NCBI GenBank assembly: GCA_947034895.1
Contig: OX344764.1
Span: 52,681,348-52,745,347 of the forward strand
Source of the DNA: Rhytidiadelphus loreus
Taxonomy: Eukaryota; Streptophyta; Bryopsida; Hypnales; Hylocomiaceae
DNA: 64,000 nucleotides
Direction of reading: 5' to 3'
Under the pieces are notes generated by a model. The model was not told where the DNA came from. It saw nothing but the letters and a program-made list of their open reading frames with translations, and searched no databases. A program made the translations under genes and the position numbers. This document shows, in pieces, positions 25,340 to 36,704 of the stretch; the first letter of the stretch is position 1; the number at the start of each line of letters is the position of its first letter.

Positions 25340-25930
25340 CCCCTAAAGGTTTTTGACTATGTTTTCACCAAAAACGCTTCAAAATTGCTACTTCTAGTAC
25401 AAGTATCAAATTTTGGAAAAAAAACATTTTTGGACACGCATAACCGTAGGATCTTGTAGTATGTTGACTTGAAAAGACTTGGAAAAAATTTCAAAATTTT
25501 CTACCACATTGATTGCAAGATATGAGCTTCTGAATTCACCTAAATATTTTTATTGTCCTTGTGAAAAAACGGGCAATTGCACTTCACAGGCTCACATTTG
25601 TATGAAAAAATGTCCAAAATAGTGTTGCTTCTTTGGATTCATTCTTCAAGGCAAGTTGGCTAAATGCTTGAAAAATTTCAGATCATTTAGAATTGTATAG
25701 TATATAGGAAAAAAATAGTAAGTAGAAAGAAGTAGATAATGATTCAAAGTACTAAATTGTTGAGAATTTAGTAATGTAATTGAAAAATGCCAATCCCAAT
25801 GGTTGCAATGTTGTAATAAACAATCTACATCCTACAATTTTATTTTATTTTTTAAATATTGAAAATCAAGTAAAATAAGGGACTTGAAAGTTTATTTTAG
25901 AGTAGAGAATCTATAATTGCATGCAAAAAA
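25340..25930 (+). mobile_element. D1: family D element, truncated
   Basis: Left end CCCCTAAAGGTTTTTGACTA after TTAA 25336-25339. Homologous to D2 and D4 through CACCAAAAACGCTYCAAAAT. Broken at about 25930, where element E3 begins. Confidence 0.8.
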
Positions 25931-25939
25931 ATTATATTT

Positions 25940-26074
25940 TTAAAATAATAAAATTAATATGATCTAACATGGTAGTCTCTCTACCACGTCAAACTACAAC
26001 TGCGGTCATGTTCTTGGATTGTGGGAATTGCAGAGAACCTATAGTCTCTTAGAGACCTCAAAACTCTTCTTATG
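25940..26074. mobile_element. E3: partial E element
   Basis: Right part only: CATGGTAGTCTCTCTACCAC, TGTGGGAATTGCAGAGAAC and end AAACTCTTCTTATG. It meets the broken end of D1. Confidence 0.65.
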
Positions 26075-26243
26075 TGGTAGAAGTTTTGTATTTTGTCACT
26101 TCAAATGCTTGTAGGAGACTTATCAAAAGCATTCCATGTCAAAATTGACAATTGTGATACAGTATGGGAGCCAACCCATTCTTCATCCCCCGTCCATTTA
26201 GGCAATGTAGAGTGCTCTCTTTCCATACATGCAGAGACGAGTA

Positions 26244-26658
26244 AAGGAGATCACCCATTTCCAATCAGCCTCCCATTTTCGCAGCTTAGACTGCTTCATT
26301 TCCAATCAGCAAAACTGTAGGTGACAACTCACGTACTATAGGGCCCACACGAGAGACACAAATGTCTTGGAGGTGTACATTGAGAGCATACAATGATCAC
26401 AACATGTACATTGATAGCCTTCCATCAATTTTGTAACCATCCTATGGTTGGAAATAGGTTTGCCTACATATTGGGAATGGGACAAATAGAATCTTGACAA
26501 AAAAAATTCATAGTAATTTTGTTTTTGAGGAAAAAAATTTAGAAAATTATAAAATCCTACTGAAATGTATTTCTCTACATGAAAAAAATTTCCCTTAGAT
26601 TCCCACAAGCTGTAGATACACTGAATTGCTTAAGTGATCGGAAATGGGTGATACACCT
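26244..26658. mobile_element. O3: TA-flanked MITE
   Basis: 415 bp flanked by TA. Ends AAGGAGATCACCCATTTCC and reverse complement AGGTGTATCACCCATTTCC. Interior matches O2 (GTGACAACTCACG, GGAGGTGTACATTGA). Confidence 0.83.
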
Positions 26659-26879
26659 TAGTGATCAATTACAACATGTTTCCCAGCACAATTGTAGCGC
26701 AATATGATCGGCTACAAGTCTCTCAATATTGCAACCAACCCTTGGTCGGAAATAGGAAGACCTATATGACAAGTATGGGTTGAACAAAATCTTTAGCTAA
26801 AAAATTCATGCTGTTCATGTTTTGATATAAAAAAAAACTGAAAAACGAAAATGGACACAATATTGAATGATTCACTTCT

Positions 26880-26975
26880 GTATGATGTGTACTCCACTGT
26901 ATTGTATAGTATGAAAGTCAAAAATACTGTACCGTATAATATATACAGTATGAAAGTCCAAGATACTGCAGCGTC
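26880..26975. repeat. Short direct repeats
   Basis: GTATGAAAGTCAAAAATACT and GTATGAAAGTCCAAGATACT are two copies about 45 bp apart, next to a GC-rich block. Confidence 0.75.
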
Positions 26976-27260
26976 GAAGTTGGAAGTTGGAACGTGGTGG
27001 GTGGGTCCTGTGGTCGGTAACACGGGGATCCCCAGGGTCACCGACACCAAAGCCAAAGTCAAAAGTCAAAAGAGGAAGGTGCGAGGCAGCAGCCCACTGA
27101 AGGGAACGGTTCGGGAACTCGCGCGTGCAAAGGCGTGCGTGGGAACAGGCCATCGGCGGTTGAGCATTATTTTGCACTACGGCCGCGGCTGTTTTATGGC
27201 AAGCTCGCTCCGACTGTCTGTCTGTCTGTCTCTCTTTCTCTGTCAGAAATGATATAATTG
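26975..27260. other. GC-rich island, no assignable gene
   Basis: A sharp rise in G+C in otherwise AT-rich DNA, with long overlapping frames on both strands (133 and 131 aa). Neither protein resembles a known family to me, and GC-rich DNA gives long frames by chance. Ends in a CTGT/CTCT pyrimidine run. Could be a promoter or CpG-like island, or a remnant exon. Confidence 0.4.
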
Positions 27261-27404
27261 AGGCCAAACCAAAACTTATGAATCAGTGGCCCTTGTTCAC
27301 TTCCAGACTTTTTATTTATGTAAGTTGTTACAGAAAACTCACTCCCACTCGTTTCACTTTTGGAGTGGCGTCAGTCAGGGTTTTCAGGGTTTTTTCTTTT
27401 TTAA

Positions 27405-27527
27405 AAGTTATGGGGACAGTGCCAGAAAGAAAGCAATCTTCACTGGAGTCATGAAGCTGTTTTTATTAAGTTATGGGGTCGGTGCCAAAAAAAGTGATCT
27501 TCAGTGGAGTCATGAAGCTATTTTTAC
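27405..27527. repeat. Tandem duplication of about 60 bp
   Basis: AGTTATGGGGACAGTGCCAG to AAGCTGTTTTTA is repeated once with few changes (TCTTCASTGGAGTCATGAAG in both). Confidence 0.85.
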
Positions 27528-27619
27528 GCACAATGCAGAATAGCCCCATTGTCATTTGTCATATGACAGGGATGTGACTTTCGGTGGAAGGGTCACTCTA
27601 CCCAAGATCGTCTCTTTAA

Positions 27620-28521
27620 TCCCCCCCCTATATGACCAAGGCCTTTTTTCTGCCAAAATACACTCAAAACGACCATTTCTATTGCAAAGAGTAAAAAAAA
27701 ATTAATGTTTTTGTTTTTTGTACACTTAACTGTAGGATCTTACACCTAACAAGTATGAGAATGTGTGGAATAAATTTCAGAAATTTAGACCGCACATGTT
27801 GGAAGATATTTGCAATTAAAGTGAAGAAAATGAGTTTTTTTTTGTACATTGTGGGATTAGATTATTTGACTTTGAACCTTCTTAACATAATTTTTTTTTT
27901 GCACTACAAAGCTTGGAGGTTTAAATCTTTATGTTAGGGAATTGAGTTGAGAGTCTAGGGATAAGGAAATAAATAAATAAATAAATAATTTTCATTCTTA
28001 AAAAAAAAATGTTGAGTAGAAGAGGTATGAGAAGGTAGGAAAATCTAAATTATTAATATCTCCAAGATGGAATTAAAGTGCACTAATCCCAATAGTGAGA
28101 TTGTTCTCGCAAGCGAACTTAACCTTGTGGAACTTCTTTTTAAAATTGTAAAAATTGCATTTAGTTATGAATCCTACTAGTTATTTTTCATGAAGATGCT
28201 TAGATTGCCCCCAAAACAAGATTCCCCATAACTTTCACATCACTTATCTGAATGAAATGAATCAAAGCTTTCCATGTAGACAAAAACATAATATATGAGA
28301 AAAATAATAAATCAAATCAAATTTTTGAATTTTTCTTTTACTGCCTAGTCTCCCCTATTTTGAGCTTATCTAGGCATAACTTTTGTTCCCACGCACCAAT
28401 TGAAAAAAAATTATGTTCCCAAGAAGACGAAAAGTTTGAATAAATCATGACAAAAATTGAGACTATAGGTACCTGTCCAAAATCCAATTTGTCCCCTAAA
28501 GGGACAATGGTCCTTTAGGGT
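27620..28521 (-). mobile_element. B4: family B element, reverse
   Basis: 902 bp between TTAA 27616-27619 and 28522-28525. Right end reverse complement ACCCTAAAGGACCATTGTCC. First link of the B4-L3-C2 chain. Confidence 0.88.
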
Positions 28522-28525
28522 TTAA

Positions 28526-28754
28526 TTGTGTAGAGACGGATTGGTCACCATAGAAATCATCCTTTCGGGTACAATGCGAATCATCTACTTAAAAAATTAA
28601 AAATTAAGAAAAAAATTCAGTGGAGGTCCAACTCAAGGTCCAACTATTGTGCAAGACCTTCCCCTTTTCACACTAAATTTCAAAGATGAACATTTGCACT
28701 TTTGTCTTACAAAGAAGGATTCTCTGTCATCCATTAGACAACGTCCTTACATGG
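28526..28754 (-). mobile_element. L3: L element chained between B4 and C2
   Basis: 229 bp lying exactly between TTAA 28522-28525 and 28755-28758, each shared with a neighbouring element. Matches L6 (57020 onward) closely, e.g. ACTATTGTGCAAGACCTT and GAACATTTGCACTTTTGTCT. Confidence 0.8.
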
Positions 28755-28758
28755 TTAA

Positions 28759-29240
28759 TTTCTAAAGGACAATTAAAAATCCAGGTTGGTTCTTATGAAG
28801 TCAATTTTGGTCAAATGTTCACAAAATTCTAACACAAGGTATGAACATGTACCCCCTTAGTGGGAATTTAATTTTTTTCTAATCAGATGCTCAAATCAAA
28901 AGTTATGTTGTCCTAAACCTTTTTAACAATTTAGGCTACTTTGGGCAACTTTTGCAAAACTCCTCCTTTACTTCTGAAATTTGATAGGTATATAACTTAC
29001 ACGATACAAGATGCAAATGTAAACCTAAACCACCATGTGTAGTATAAAAATTTCATCCTAGGAGGAGTTAAAGTTTGTTGGCCCTATCAGATAACGTCGA
29101 AAGAAACTTTTTCTTCTAACTTCAAACATTATAATCTTTCAATCCATGCAATCAAAGTTTCTTAAATTTTTTCCACACATTCCTATATGTAGATTTCCTA
29201 GTTGGTTTCAAATTTTTTATTTTTTTGTGTGTTTTGAGTG
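28759..29240 (+). mobile_element. C2: family C element, right end lost
   Basis: Left end TTCTAAAGGACAATTAAAA after TTAA 28755-28758. Co-linear with C1 (shared GAACATGTACCCCCTTAGTG and TTAAAGTTTGTTGGCCCTAT). Homology fades by about 29240. Confidence 0.78.
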
Positions 29241-29771
29241 TGTTTTCAACTCAATTTTGTTAGATTGTTTGTTAGTTTGTATTCAAATTTGGTAGTTTTG
29301 GGTGTTATTTGACCTAATCAAGAGTCATTTTTATTGTGTGTTTGTCTTACAAAATCTAGTGGAGCGATGTGCCAATTTGCTAAGTTGGTGGATAAGGTGA
29401 CCTAATTGGAGGGAATCAAATGTTCATGCCTGTTTGGAATTGTAATGATTGGTAGTGGTAGCCAATTGTTGTAGTGCAATTCCAAATTGGTAGATAAAAC
29501 TGTGCAATTAGGTCGTCTTCCTCTGAGTTGATAACTGCTATTCCATTTCCTATTTAGTTGCCAATTTTGGTTGTTTTTGCCATCCATTGTCAAGCGTGTC
29601 CAATGAGCATCCCAATCAAAGTTGGCTACATTTTTTTTCTTTTGTTTAATGTTATGTGATGATATATGAGTTTGTGATGAAGTTTTGGGATTACAAGTTG
29701 GAAAAAAGTACGAGATAATGTGTGTGAGAGGTACTAGAGGTCTGGAATTACAAGTTGGTGAGGAGAATTAA

Positions 29772-29892
29772 TCCTTAAACGTCGAGGAGGACATCTAGCA
29801 TCCCATGGATGACAGGGAATCCTTCTAGTAGGACAAAAGTCTTCTACAGTAGTTTGACTTCCAATGAGTGTTTTTGCTATTTTTTAAGCCCA
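29772..29892 (+). mobile_element. L4: L element cut by the gypsy LTR
   Basis: Left end TCCTTAAACGTCGAGGAGG after TTAA 29768-29771. Homology with L1 runs to about 29892, where the LTR starts. The other half is absent because the retroelement lost its 3' end. Confidence 0.75.
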
Positions 29893-30490
29893 TGTATTAT
29901 GACCCTTGTCAGAATCTTTGATGGATGAATGCGTTGAGAGACAGATGATTGATGACTGGTCATGTTGACCAGAGATGGATGAATGCGATGATGGATAATT
30001 AATTCATGATGTAATGTGAATTAGTTGGTAAGCAAAAATTGATTGGAGATAGACATCTCTTGGTGATAGATTTATGCACTGGAGTTCGGCAACTCAAGTT
30101 GGATGACAAGTGCAATGGATAGACATCTCCAGATGATGGATTTGTGAAGTGGAACTTGGAGTTAGACAACTTCAAGTAGAAGATCAAGATTAGATGAGAT
30201 AGGAATGGATACTTCGAATACTTCTAAGTATAACTAAGACTATTACTTTAGTGGATGGTTCTAGATAGAATCAAGAATAGAAAGCTAAAGATAGAAATAA
30301 AGACCTAGTCTTTATTCAATATATAAGATAGAGCTCGGGGGTGAGGAGGCTCTCTCTCTTTGATGAGGATTAATCTCTTTCTATGGTCGGGTGGTTTGAG
30401 CTCTTATAAAACCTTATATTAATAAATATATTTGTGTCTTTATTGTACTTCCATTGTTATTTGAAGTTACGGATAATAGGAGGTACGTAA
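29893..30490 (+). repeat. 5' LTR of the gypsy element
   Basis: Starts TG and ends CA, 598 bp. The left edge is set by where homology to L-family elements stops. It contains TATAAA at 30405-30410, a likely LTR promoter. No second LTR copy is in the window. Confidence 0.7.
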
Positions 30491-30505
30491 CAGTTGGTAT
30501 CAGAG
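30491..30505 (+). promoter_or_regulatory. Primer-binding site, tRNA-iMet type
   Basis: TTGGTATCAGAGC follows the LTR end, the standard plant retrotransposon PBS complementary to the initiator methionine tRNA 3' end. Confidence 0.9.
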
Positions 30506-30585
30506 CAAGGTTAGAGTCAAGAATCATGTCTTAGATAGGAAATGTTGTTTTAACACCTGCAATAGAGCAAGCAATTGCTAGGGCG

Positions 30586-31745
30586 GTGATAACTGCAATC
30601 GATAATTTAATGAGTGAAGCTCCTCCAGTTATTGATCATATGATTGAGGATAAAAGAGATGAAGTTGTAAAAAGGGAAGAAGTCCATGAGTCGAAGAGGA
30701 TAAGCCGCCAAAGGAGGAGTGTGTCACAGAGTTCAAGGCGAGTGCAACCTAGAAGAAGAAACATCTCATCATCTTCTTCTTCATCTTTATATGGTTTGTC
30801 TAATAGAGGTCATGCTTCATCTCACAATCATAGGTCTAGACACCATAGCCATGTAGATAGGCGATGAATTGATGTGGGAAAAGATGTGAGACATCTTGTA
30901 TTTCACCCTAGTTTTGGAGGGCGTGGTGTCAAACCCGAGAAGACATGTTCACTGAGGAATGTAGGGAAGGAGACAAAATTAAGGCCGCCATCCTTCTACT
31001 TAAGGATAAGGCGTGTATTTGGTTTGACACGCTAAAAAGGGATCGTAAAAATAGAAGTATGGTAGCGGTTTGCACTTGAAAAACCTTCAAAGATCTGTTT
31101 GTCCAACAATTCCTTCCAAGTAACTTCCAATCATCAATGCGTCAAGGTATGTACTTACTTAGACAGGGAGACATATCAGTGTCAGAGTACAAATCTAAGT
31201 ATGATGAACATTGTGCCTACTTTTCCTTTTGGACTGAGGGTGATAGAGTTGAGTATTTTGTGGAAAACTTAAAGGATTCCATAAAATACAAAGTGAGCGC
31301 ATATGCACCCAATACTTTGAATGAGGCATATTGATTAGTTGGAAACTTTGAGCGGCAAGACATAGCAATTGAAAGAAATAACAATCGCTTTAACAAGAGG
31401 CCTATAGGTTCTAGTGTTGAACCTTGTTTTCCTAATACATGTCGGGAAGAGGGTCAAGATCACAAGTATCAAAGTACAACTCGCTTGAATGATAAGGATA
31501 GAGAGGAACATTTGAAGAAAGGGTTGTATTTTCTATGCCATGGACATGGGCATCACGAGGGGCATCATGCTGCATTTTGCTTCAAAAACAAGAAATGTGA
31601 GATAGCAGCTCTGGTGACAGAAGATGAAGTTGAAGGAAGAGATGATAGTGACAAAGAAATTCAAGTTTCAACAACAATAATGAACATGGAGGTGGAACAT
31701 GAACCAACCGTGGTTCAACTTAAAATTCTACCCATCCCTCTATGA
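30586..31745 (+). pseudogene. gag region of gypsy element (broken)
   Basis: Open pieces in different frames. The first is basic and Arg/Ser-rich with RSRHHSHVDRR at its end (30586-30867). The second matches a gypsy gag core with LRQGDISVSEYKSKYDEHC (31137-31334). The third has the remains of a zinc knuckle, CHGHGHHEGHHAAFC, followed by acidic residues (31485-31745). Frameshifts and stops separate them, so no intact capsid protein can be made. Confidence 0.75.
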
Positions 31746-32008
31746 TTTTAGTTGATTCAAAATCTACACATAATATGATCTCAGTTCAGTTTGCAAAAAA
31801 ATTAGGACTTCCCCTAATTCCAGTAGCACCTTGTTCAGTATTGCTACCCAACAATGATTCTAGCTCAATTGATCATCACCTTTTGAGTGTGCCTGTGGAA
31901 ATTCAAGGAATTGAGACTAAAGTAGACTTTGAAGTTTGGGATAGAGCTCGTTATGACGTGATCTTGGGAATGGCGTGGTTGCGTCAAGTGGCATGGATGC
32001 GTGGATAG
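31742..32008 (+). pseudogene. Retroviral-type aspartic protease (gypsy)
   Basis: The frame contains the flap/active-site region VDSKSTHNMISVQFAKKLGL and ends with YDVILGMAWLRQ, typical of Ty3/gypsy protease. The usual catalytic D-S/T-G is D-S-K here, so a key glycine is lost. A frameshift near 32001 separates it from the next frame. Confidence 0.8.
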
Positions 32009-32151
32009 CGTGCAAAGATGGAGCTGTTCATGGAAGACTGAAGGATGGAAACCTTTCATCATCAAAGGTAAAAGATCTCTACCTAATGTTCCTCTGCTTT
32101 TGCATTTACAGATGAAAAGATCCATTAGGAAGAATCATGAAGTATATTTAA

Positions 32152-32953
32152 CCCCTAACTGCCTCATCGACCATATATGGTCGATCTGAAATTTCAGGCT
32201 CATTTTGAAGTGGGCAGTTAAATTCGTTTGCCCGTTTTAAAAAAAAATTTGGGCAGTTTTTAGGGTTAACTATTCAAAACTTTCATTTTTCACTGAAAAA
32301 GGTACATATTTGAGTGTTCAGAGGTCTCCAAAGCCATTTATGTCCGTTAGTGGAAGAGTAAAGCTTGCTAATTTTACTTCATTTTTCAACTTTGAGCAAT
32401 TTCACTTGATTTGAGATCTAAAAACTTCCACTTATTCATTTGCTTTGAAAATGGTCCCAATCGAAAGAGTAAAGTGTTTTCATGATTTTCACCATTGAAA
32501 ATTTAAACAAGCAAGTGCTGATTTGGAGTTATTTGTGAATTATACTTATTAAAAAAATTGCATCTCAACAATTGCAAGGTGGATTGTGTAATGAGTTTAA
32601 TAGCTTTTCAAGTGATATTAAGTTTTTTGAAAGGGTATTTTAGTGTTCTAACACAATTTGTAGTTGTTCATGTCACTTCTAATCCCAAAAAGCTTTTATG
32701 TGCAAATTTCTGAAACATTGTGGAGAGGGACAACATATTAAAAATAGAAAACGTACATTTCTCTTGTTATAATCTCACAACTCTTATGGAATTTTGCACT
32801 CAAAATTGGTGTACATACTAATAAGCAAGCTCTTTAAACATCCCTACGGTTAGATTTTGAAAAAAAATCATTTTGTTTCAATGGAGATAACTATAAGCCT
32901 ATGTTCTTTTTTCATGGGAAAAACACACTTGGAAAGGCTTAGGCACTTAGGGG
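32152..32953. mobile_element. K2: TTAA element inserted in gypsy pol
   Basis: 802 bp flanked by TTAA at 32148-32151 and 32954-32957. Ends CCCCTAACTGCC and the reverse complement of CCCCTAAGTGCCTAAGCC. It aligns along its length, in inverse orientation, with K1 (19579-20389). Removing it with one TTAA leaves the retroelement frame open across the join. Internal palindrome ATCGACCATATATGGTCGAT near one end. No coding capacity. Confidence 0.92.
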
Positions 32954-32957
32954 TTAA

Positions 32958-33650
32958 TATATATGAACAAAGAGCATGATGAAAAGAAGGAAAATAAATG
33001 TTCAGTGAATGTCAAGTCGTTTTTGAAAGAATTTGATGATGTGTTTCCGGATGAAACTGGGGAGTTACCACCAATTAGAGAAGTTGACCACACCGTAGAC
33101 TTGATAAATGATGCGGCTCTAGTAGCTAGAGTACCCTACTAGCATTTTTTAGCTCAAAATATTGAGCTAGAGAATCAATTGAATGATTTGTTAAATAAAG
33201 GATATATCAAACCGAGTAAATCTCTATGGGGTGCACCTGTCCTCTTTGTAAAAAAGAAGGATGGAACATTGAGACTTTATATGGATAATAGAGGTTTAAA
33301 TAAGTTAACCATTAAGAATAAGTACCCTTTACCTAGGGTTGATGATTTATTTGATCATTTGCATGGGGCAAAAATATACTCTAAGATTGATTTGAAGACA
33401 AGCTACCATCATATTAGAATCCAAGAGTCAGATATTGCAAAAAACGCATTTCAATCTTGATTGGGCGACTACGAGTACGTTGTAATGCCTTTTGGGCTTA
33501 CAAACATTCTTGCTACATCTATGACGTTGATGAATTCTTTTGTTTTGTCAACACTTGGGCAAATTTGTGCTTGTGTTCATGGATGATATATTGATATTTT
33601 TTAAGACAGTGGATGAACACAAAGACCACTTGAAAAAGGGAAGATGAAAT
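32958..33650 (+). pseudogene. Reverse transcriptase fragment (gypsy)
   Basis: After the K2 insertion the frame reads through FLKEFDDVFPDETGELPP to a TAG near 33141. It then resumes with [39 protein letters not shown] and [20 protein letters not shown], classic RT motifs. The catalytic box appears as FMDDIL near 33580 in another frame. The rest of RT up to VDPRKIKV is deleted. Confidence 0.85.
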
Positions 33651-34185
33651 TTTAGTTGATCCTCGAAAAATCAAAGTAATTAAGGAGTGGACAATTTCCA
33701 AAGATAAGACTGAGGTAAGAAGTTTTTTAGGTCTTACTAGTTATTATAGGAGATTTGTGAAAGGATTCTCCAAAGTAGCTGCTCCTATGACTAATCTTTT
33801 GAAGGGGAAGTCTGACTCAATTGTTTGGAATCACGAGTGTGATTTAAATTATTCTGCTTTAAAATCAGCCCTAACTCAAGCACCTATTTTGACTATTATC
33901 GACCTTTTAAAGGAAAACATAGTCTTATGTACCGACACTAGTGACTTAGCAATTGGCGTTGTTTTGATGCAAAATGGACAAGTGATTGTGTTTGAATCTC
34001 GAAAGTTAAATGAAGTAGAGTTAAATTACCCGGTCCATGAAAAAGAATTGTTGGCAATTATTTATGCGTTAAAAATTTGGAGATTCTTCATTCAATCTAG
34101 AGTCCTTGTTCAAACTTTCATGTCGATATTGAAAAGTTTCATCATTGGCATAACATATTTTAATTTCAACGTAAATAGTAAATAA
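33650..34185 (+). pseudogene. RT thumb and RNase H fragment (gypsy)
   Basis: Resumes at [13 protein letters not shown] then [19 protein letters not shown]. RNase H follows with [15 protein letters not shown] and [19 protein letters not shown]. Homology ends near 34100. Ordinary Ty3/gypsy order; the integrase is missing. Confidence 0.85.
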
Positions 34186-34229
34186 TGTTTCCAAATTTTT
34201 AACGCATAAATAATTGCCAAATGCTTAGA

Positions 34230-34432
34230 AGGTGATCCATTTTAGAGCCCTATGCCATTTCAACTTCAAAATGTTATAACTAATTCCACAAAGCTCCAAA
34301 AAATATGAAACGACTTGGGTTAAATGCCACTTCCACTTGTCTTTCAAGGGAAATTGATTGAAAAATTAATTTCAAGATGTTTCACCTCCCCAAAATTCAG
34401 TTCCAGACTTAAGTTAGTGGTACCTCCTACCT
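34230..34432. mobile_element. H2: H-family fragment after the gypsy element
   Basis: About 200 bp matching the right two thirds of H1 (GGTGATCCATTTTAGAGCCC, ATATGAAACGACTTGGGTTA). Ends CTCCTACCT then TA. The left end is missing, at the broken end of the retroelement. Confidence 0.8.
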
Positions 34433-35615
34433 TAGGTGCCGAATCAGACCTTCACGTACGATAATTTCCAAATTTTACCATGGGTAGCAAATAAAAAATT
34501 CCAGTGTTTTCGTAAGGGGTAAAAACACGGGGCAATAACTGATTGAAGGGGGTCAATCCTTCCTGGCCATTTGTTGTAAAAAGTTTTTTTGTTTTTTTTA
34601 AATCCTCCCCCTGGCCGTGCAAATCGTGCCCTAAATGAGAAAAATAGAAAACACTGGCTGTAAAGCACGCACAACTGTAGAAGTTATGCAGCTGTACAAT
34701 TGGCTGAAAACTCACACCTGAGAACTTTTCGGGTATCAACCCAGATTAACCCAATTGATACCCTTAAACAGCAGGAGCATGCCCAGGAAAAGAATCACGG
34801 GGGGCAATATCACAACAGGAGTTTGTCCTCGGGCTGGTTCAAATTTCAATTGTGACAGCTCGGATTACGATATTTAGCGTGTTGACCTGGGCTAATTTAT
34901 TTTATTTATTTTTAGCCTAGTCACCCACATTAATTAGTGATTCTTTTTAATCGATTAGTGAGTGACACTTGTTTAGTTGCTACTTGATAGTAGCATTTTC
35001 TGAAAGAGGCGGATTCATTTATGTCATGCTTATTATTTTCCCGTTGGGAGCACTAATTCAAAATTCAAGTGTTTTAGTTTCCCGGTATGTCAAGTATTGT
35101 GTGTATTGTAGATTTTTTATTACCATGGAAACATATTATTTGCCATCCAAAACATTGTGTATCAATCCAAATGTTGTAGCGATAGTAGACTGCTTTATTA
35201 ATTGATTAAAAAAATTATTAATTTGTATGAGATCCATTAATTTAATTTTTGTACCATTGCACACTCATCAATCCTTTTCTCTTAGCCCACTACCGTAGTA
35301 GAAAAGAAATTGGGGGGAGGGTCACCGAGATGTAATAGGAGAGCTTGGTTCCACTTGTTGTAGCTTGGTGCCTCAAGACCTCTTTTTCACTACATTGATT
35401 TGTTTGAACAATGTATGTGACACTAATTTTATCAAAGCCATAGTAGTTTAAATTACCGTAGATTGAAATGATATTGTGTTATTCATGACACTCATTTTCA
35501 AAGTGATGCTTCTTTCTCGTCACTCTCTATTAGTACACTATCATTTAGTAACAAACAATGGTCCAATTCATGTTGGTTTTAGGGTCCGACAATTCCTCTT
35601 CTCTTCTTCTTGTAG
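34433..35615. other. Unassigned intergenic DNA
   Basis: No gene. Overlapping short frames at 34444-34739 on the minus strand are not convincing. Confidence 0.4.
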
Positions 35616-36234
35616 CCCCTAAATGTTTTTTCATTATGTTTTCACCAAAAACGCTCCAAAATTGCTATTTCTAGTACAAGAACCAAATTTTTGAAAAGAA
35701 AACAGTTTTTTGAACCATACAACTGTAGTATCTTGTAGTACTCTGGTTTGAGAAGATGTGAAAAAAAAATTCAGAAATTTCCACCTTGCAGATTGCAAGA
35801 TATTAGTGTTTGAAGTGACTAAAATCCTTTTGGGGGCCCTGCAAAAAAGTGGGCAGTTGCACTTCACAAGGTCACATTTGTATGAAAAAATGTCTAAAAT
35901 GGTGGTGCTTCTTTGGATCCATTCTTCAAGGCAAGTTGGCTACATGCTTAAAATTTTCAAATCATTTGGAATTGTACAACATATAGGAAAAAAATAGTAA
36001 GTAGAAAGAAGTGAAGAATGATTCAAAATACTAAATTGTTGAGAATTTAGTTATGGATATCATATAATAACTTTTTAACCATGTAATAAAAAATTATGAA
36101 AATTGTTGAACCTTAAAGAAAAACCTTATTTACTTACATGTGTGTAAATTCCAAATAAAATAAATAAAAAAATTATTTGTAGTGAGCTGCCCAAAATTGC
36201 TATGATGCCAAAGAACCTTAGTTTTGTCCCTTTA
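35616..36234 (+). mobile_element. D2: family D element
   Basis: Starts CCCCTAAATGTTTTTTCATT and ends TGTCCCTTTAG. Flanking target decayed. About 620 bp, shorter than D4 by internal deletion. Its right edge abuts element T. Confidence 0.75.
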
Positions 36235-36704
36235 GAATATCTACAATGCATCCATTATTGGGGCCAATATCGACATTGTGCAATGCGCAAAACATTTTCT
36301 AATTAAAATTGTGCTCCAATGCAACCATTACTAGAGCCTCCAATTCCACAGCCTTAATATGTGACCACCCATGACCGGCTATTTCGCAAAATGTGAAGGG
36401 CCCGTGAGTTGGCTCCGGTAGAAATAATCATTACTATCAATGTTTTTCAAGCATTGGTATGGGTGCTAATCAATTCAACCTTCCCTTGTTTCCATGAAAA
36501 CTCTTTTTTATTTTATTTTTTAATGTAGATTCTTTTTCTTTCTTTCTTTTTATAATACTAAAAAGTCCATCTGACATTTGAATTGCCGGCTTTGTATTGG
36601 GTCAGTTTTTCCAAAGAAAAAACCAGCATCGTGCAAACCTCACGGAATTACCTGCCATTTGCTGGTACAAGGGCTAATATACTGAGTATGCATTGCAGAT
36701 GCTC
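36235..36704. mobile_element. T: TTA-flanked Harbinger-like element
   Basis: 470 bp flanked by TTA (36232-36234, 36705-36707). Ends GAATATCTACAATGCAT and reverse complement GAGCATCTGCAATGCAT. TTA duplication fits PIF/Harbinger. Its left TTA overlaps the end of D2. Confidence 0.7.

Larger units (their letters stand above)
29893..34185 (+). mobile_element. Degenerate Ty3/gypsy LTR retrotransposon, 3' truncated
   Basis: Order: 5' LTR (29893-30490), primer site, gag remnants (30586 to about 31480), CCHC-like region (31485-31745), protease (31742-32008), K2 insertion (32152-32953), RT (33179 to about 33640), RNase H (33757 to about 34090). Protease-RT-RNase H order is that of Ty3/gypsy. No 3' LTR or integrase is seen. 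The 3' side runs into a TA-type element fragment (about 34230-34432). It inserted into an L-family element (29772-29892). Stops and frameshifts occur throughout, so it is dead. Confidence 0.88.

Noticed and set aside
26851..27267. 133-aa and 131-aa opposing frames as genes
   Set aside because: No recognisable domain, no splice or promoter context; GC-rich DNA opens both strands.
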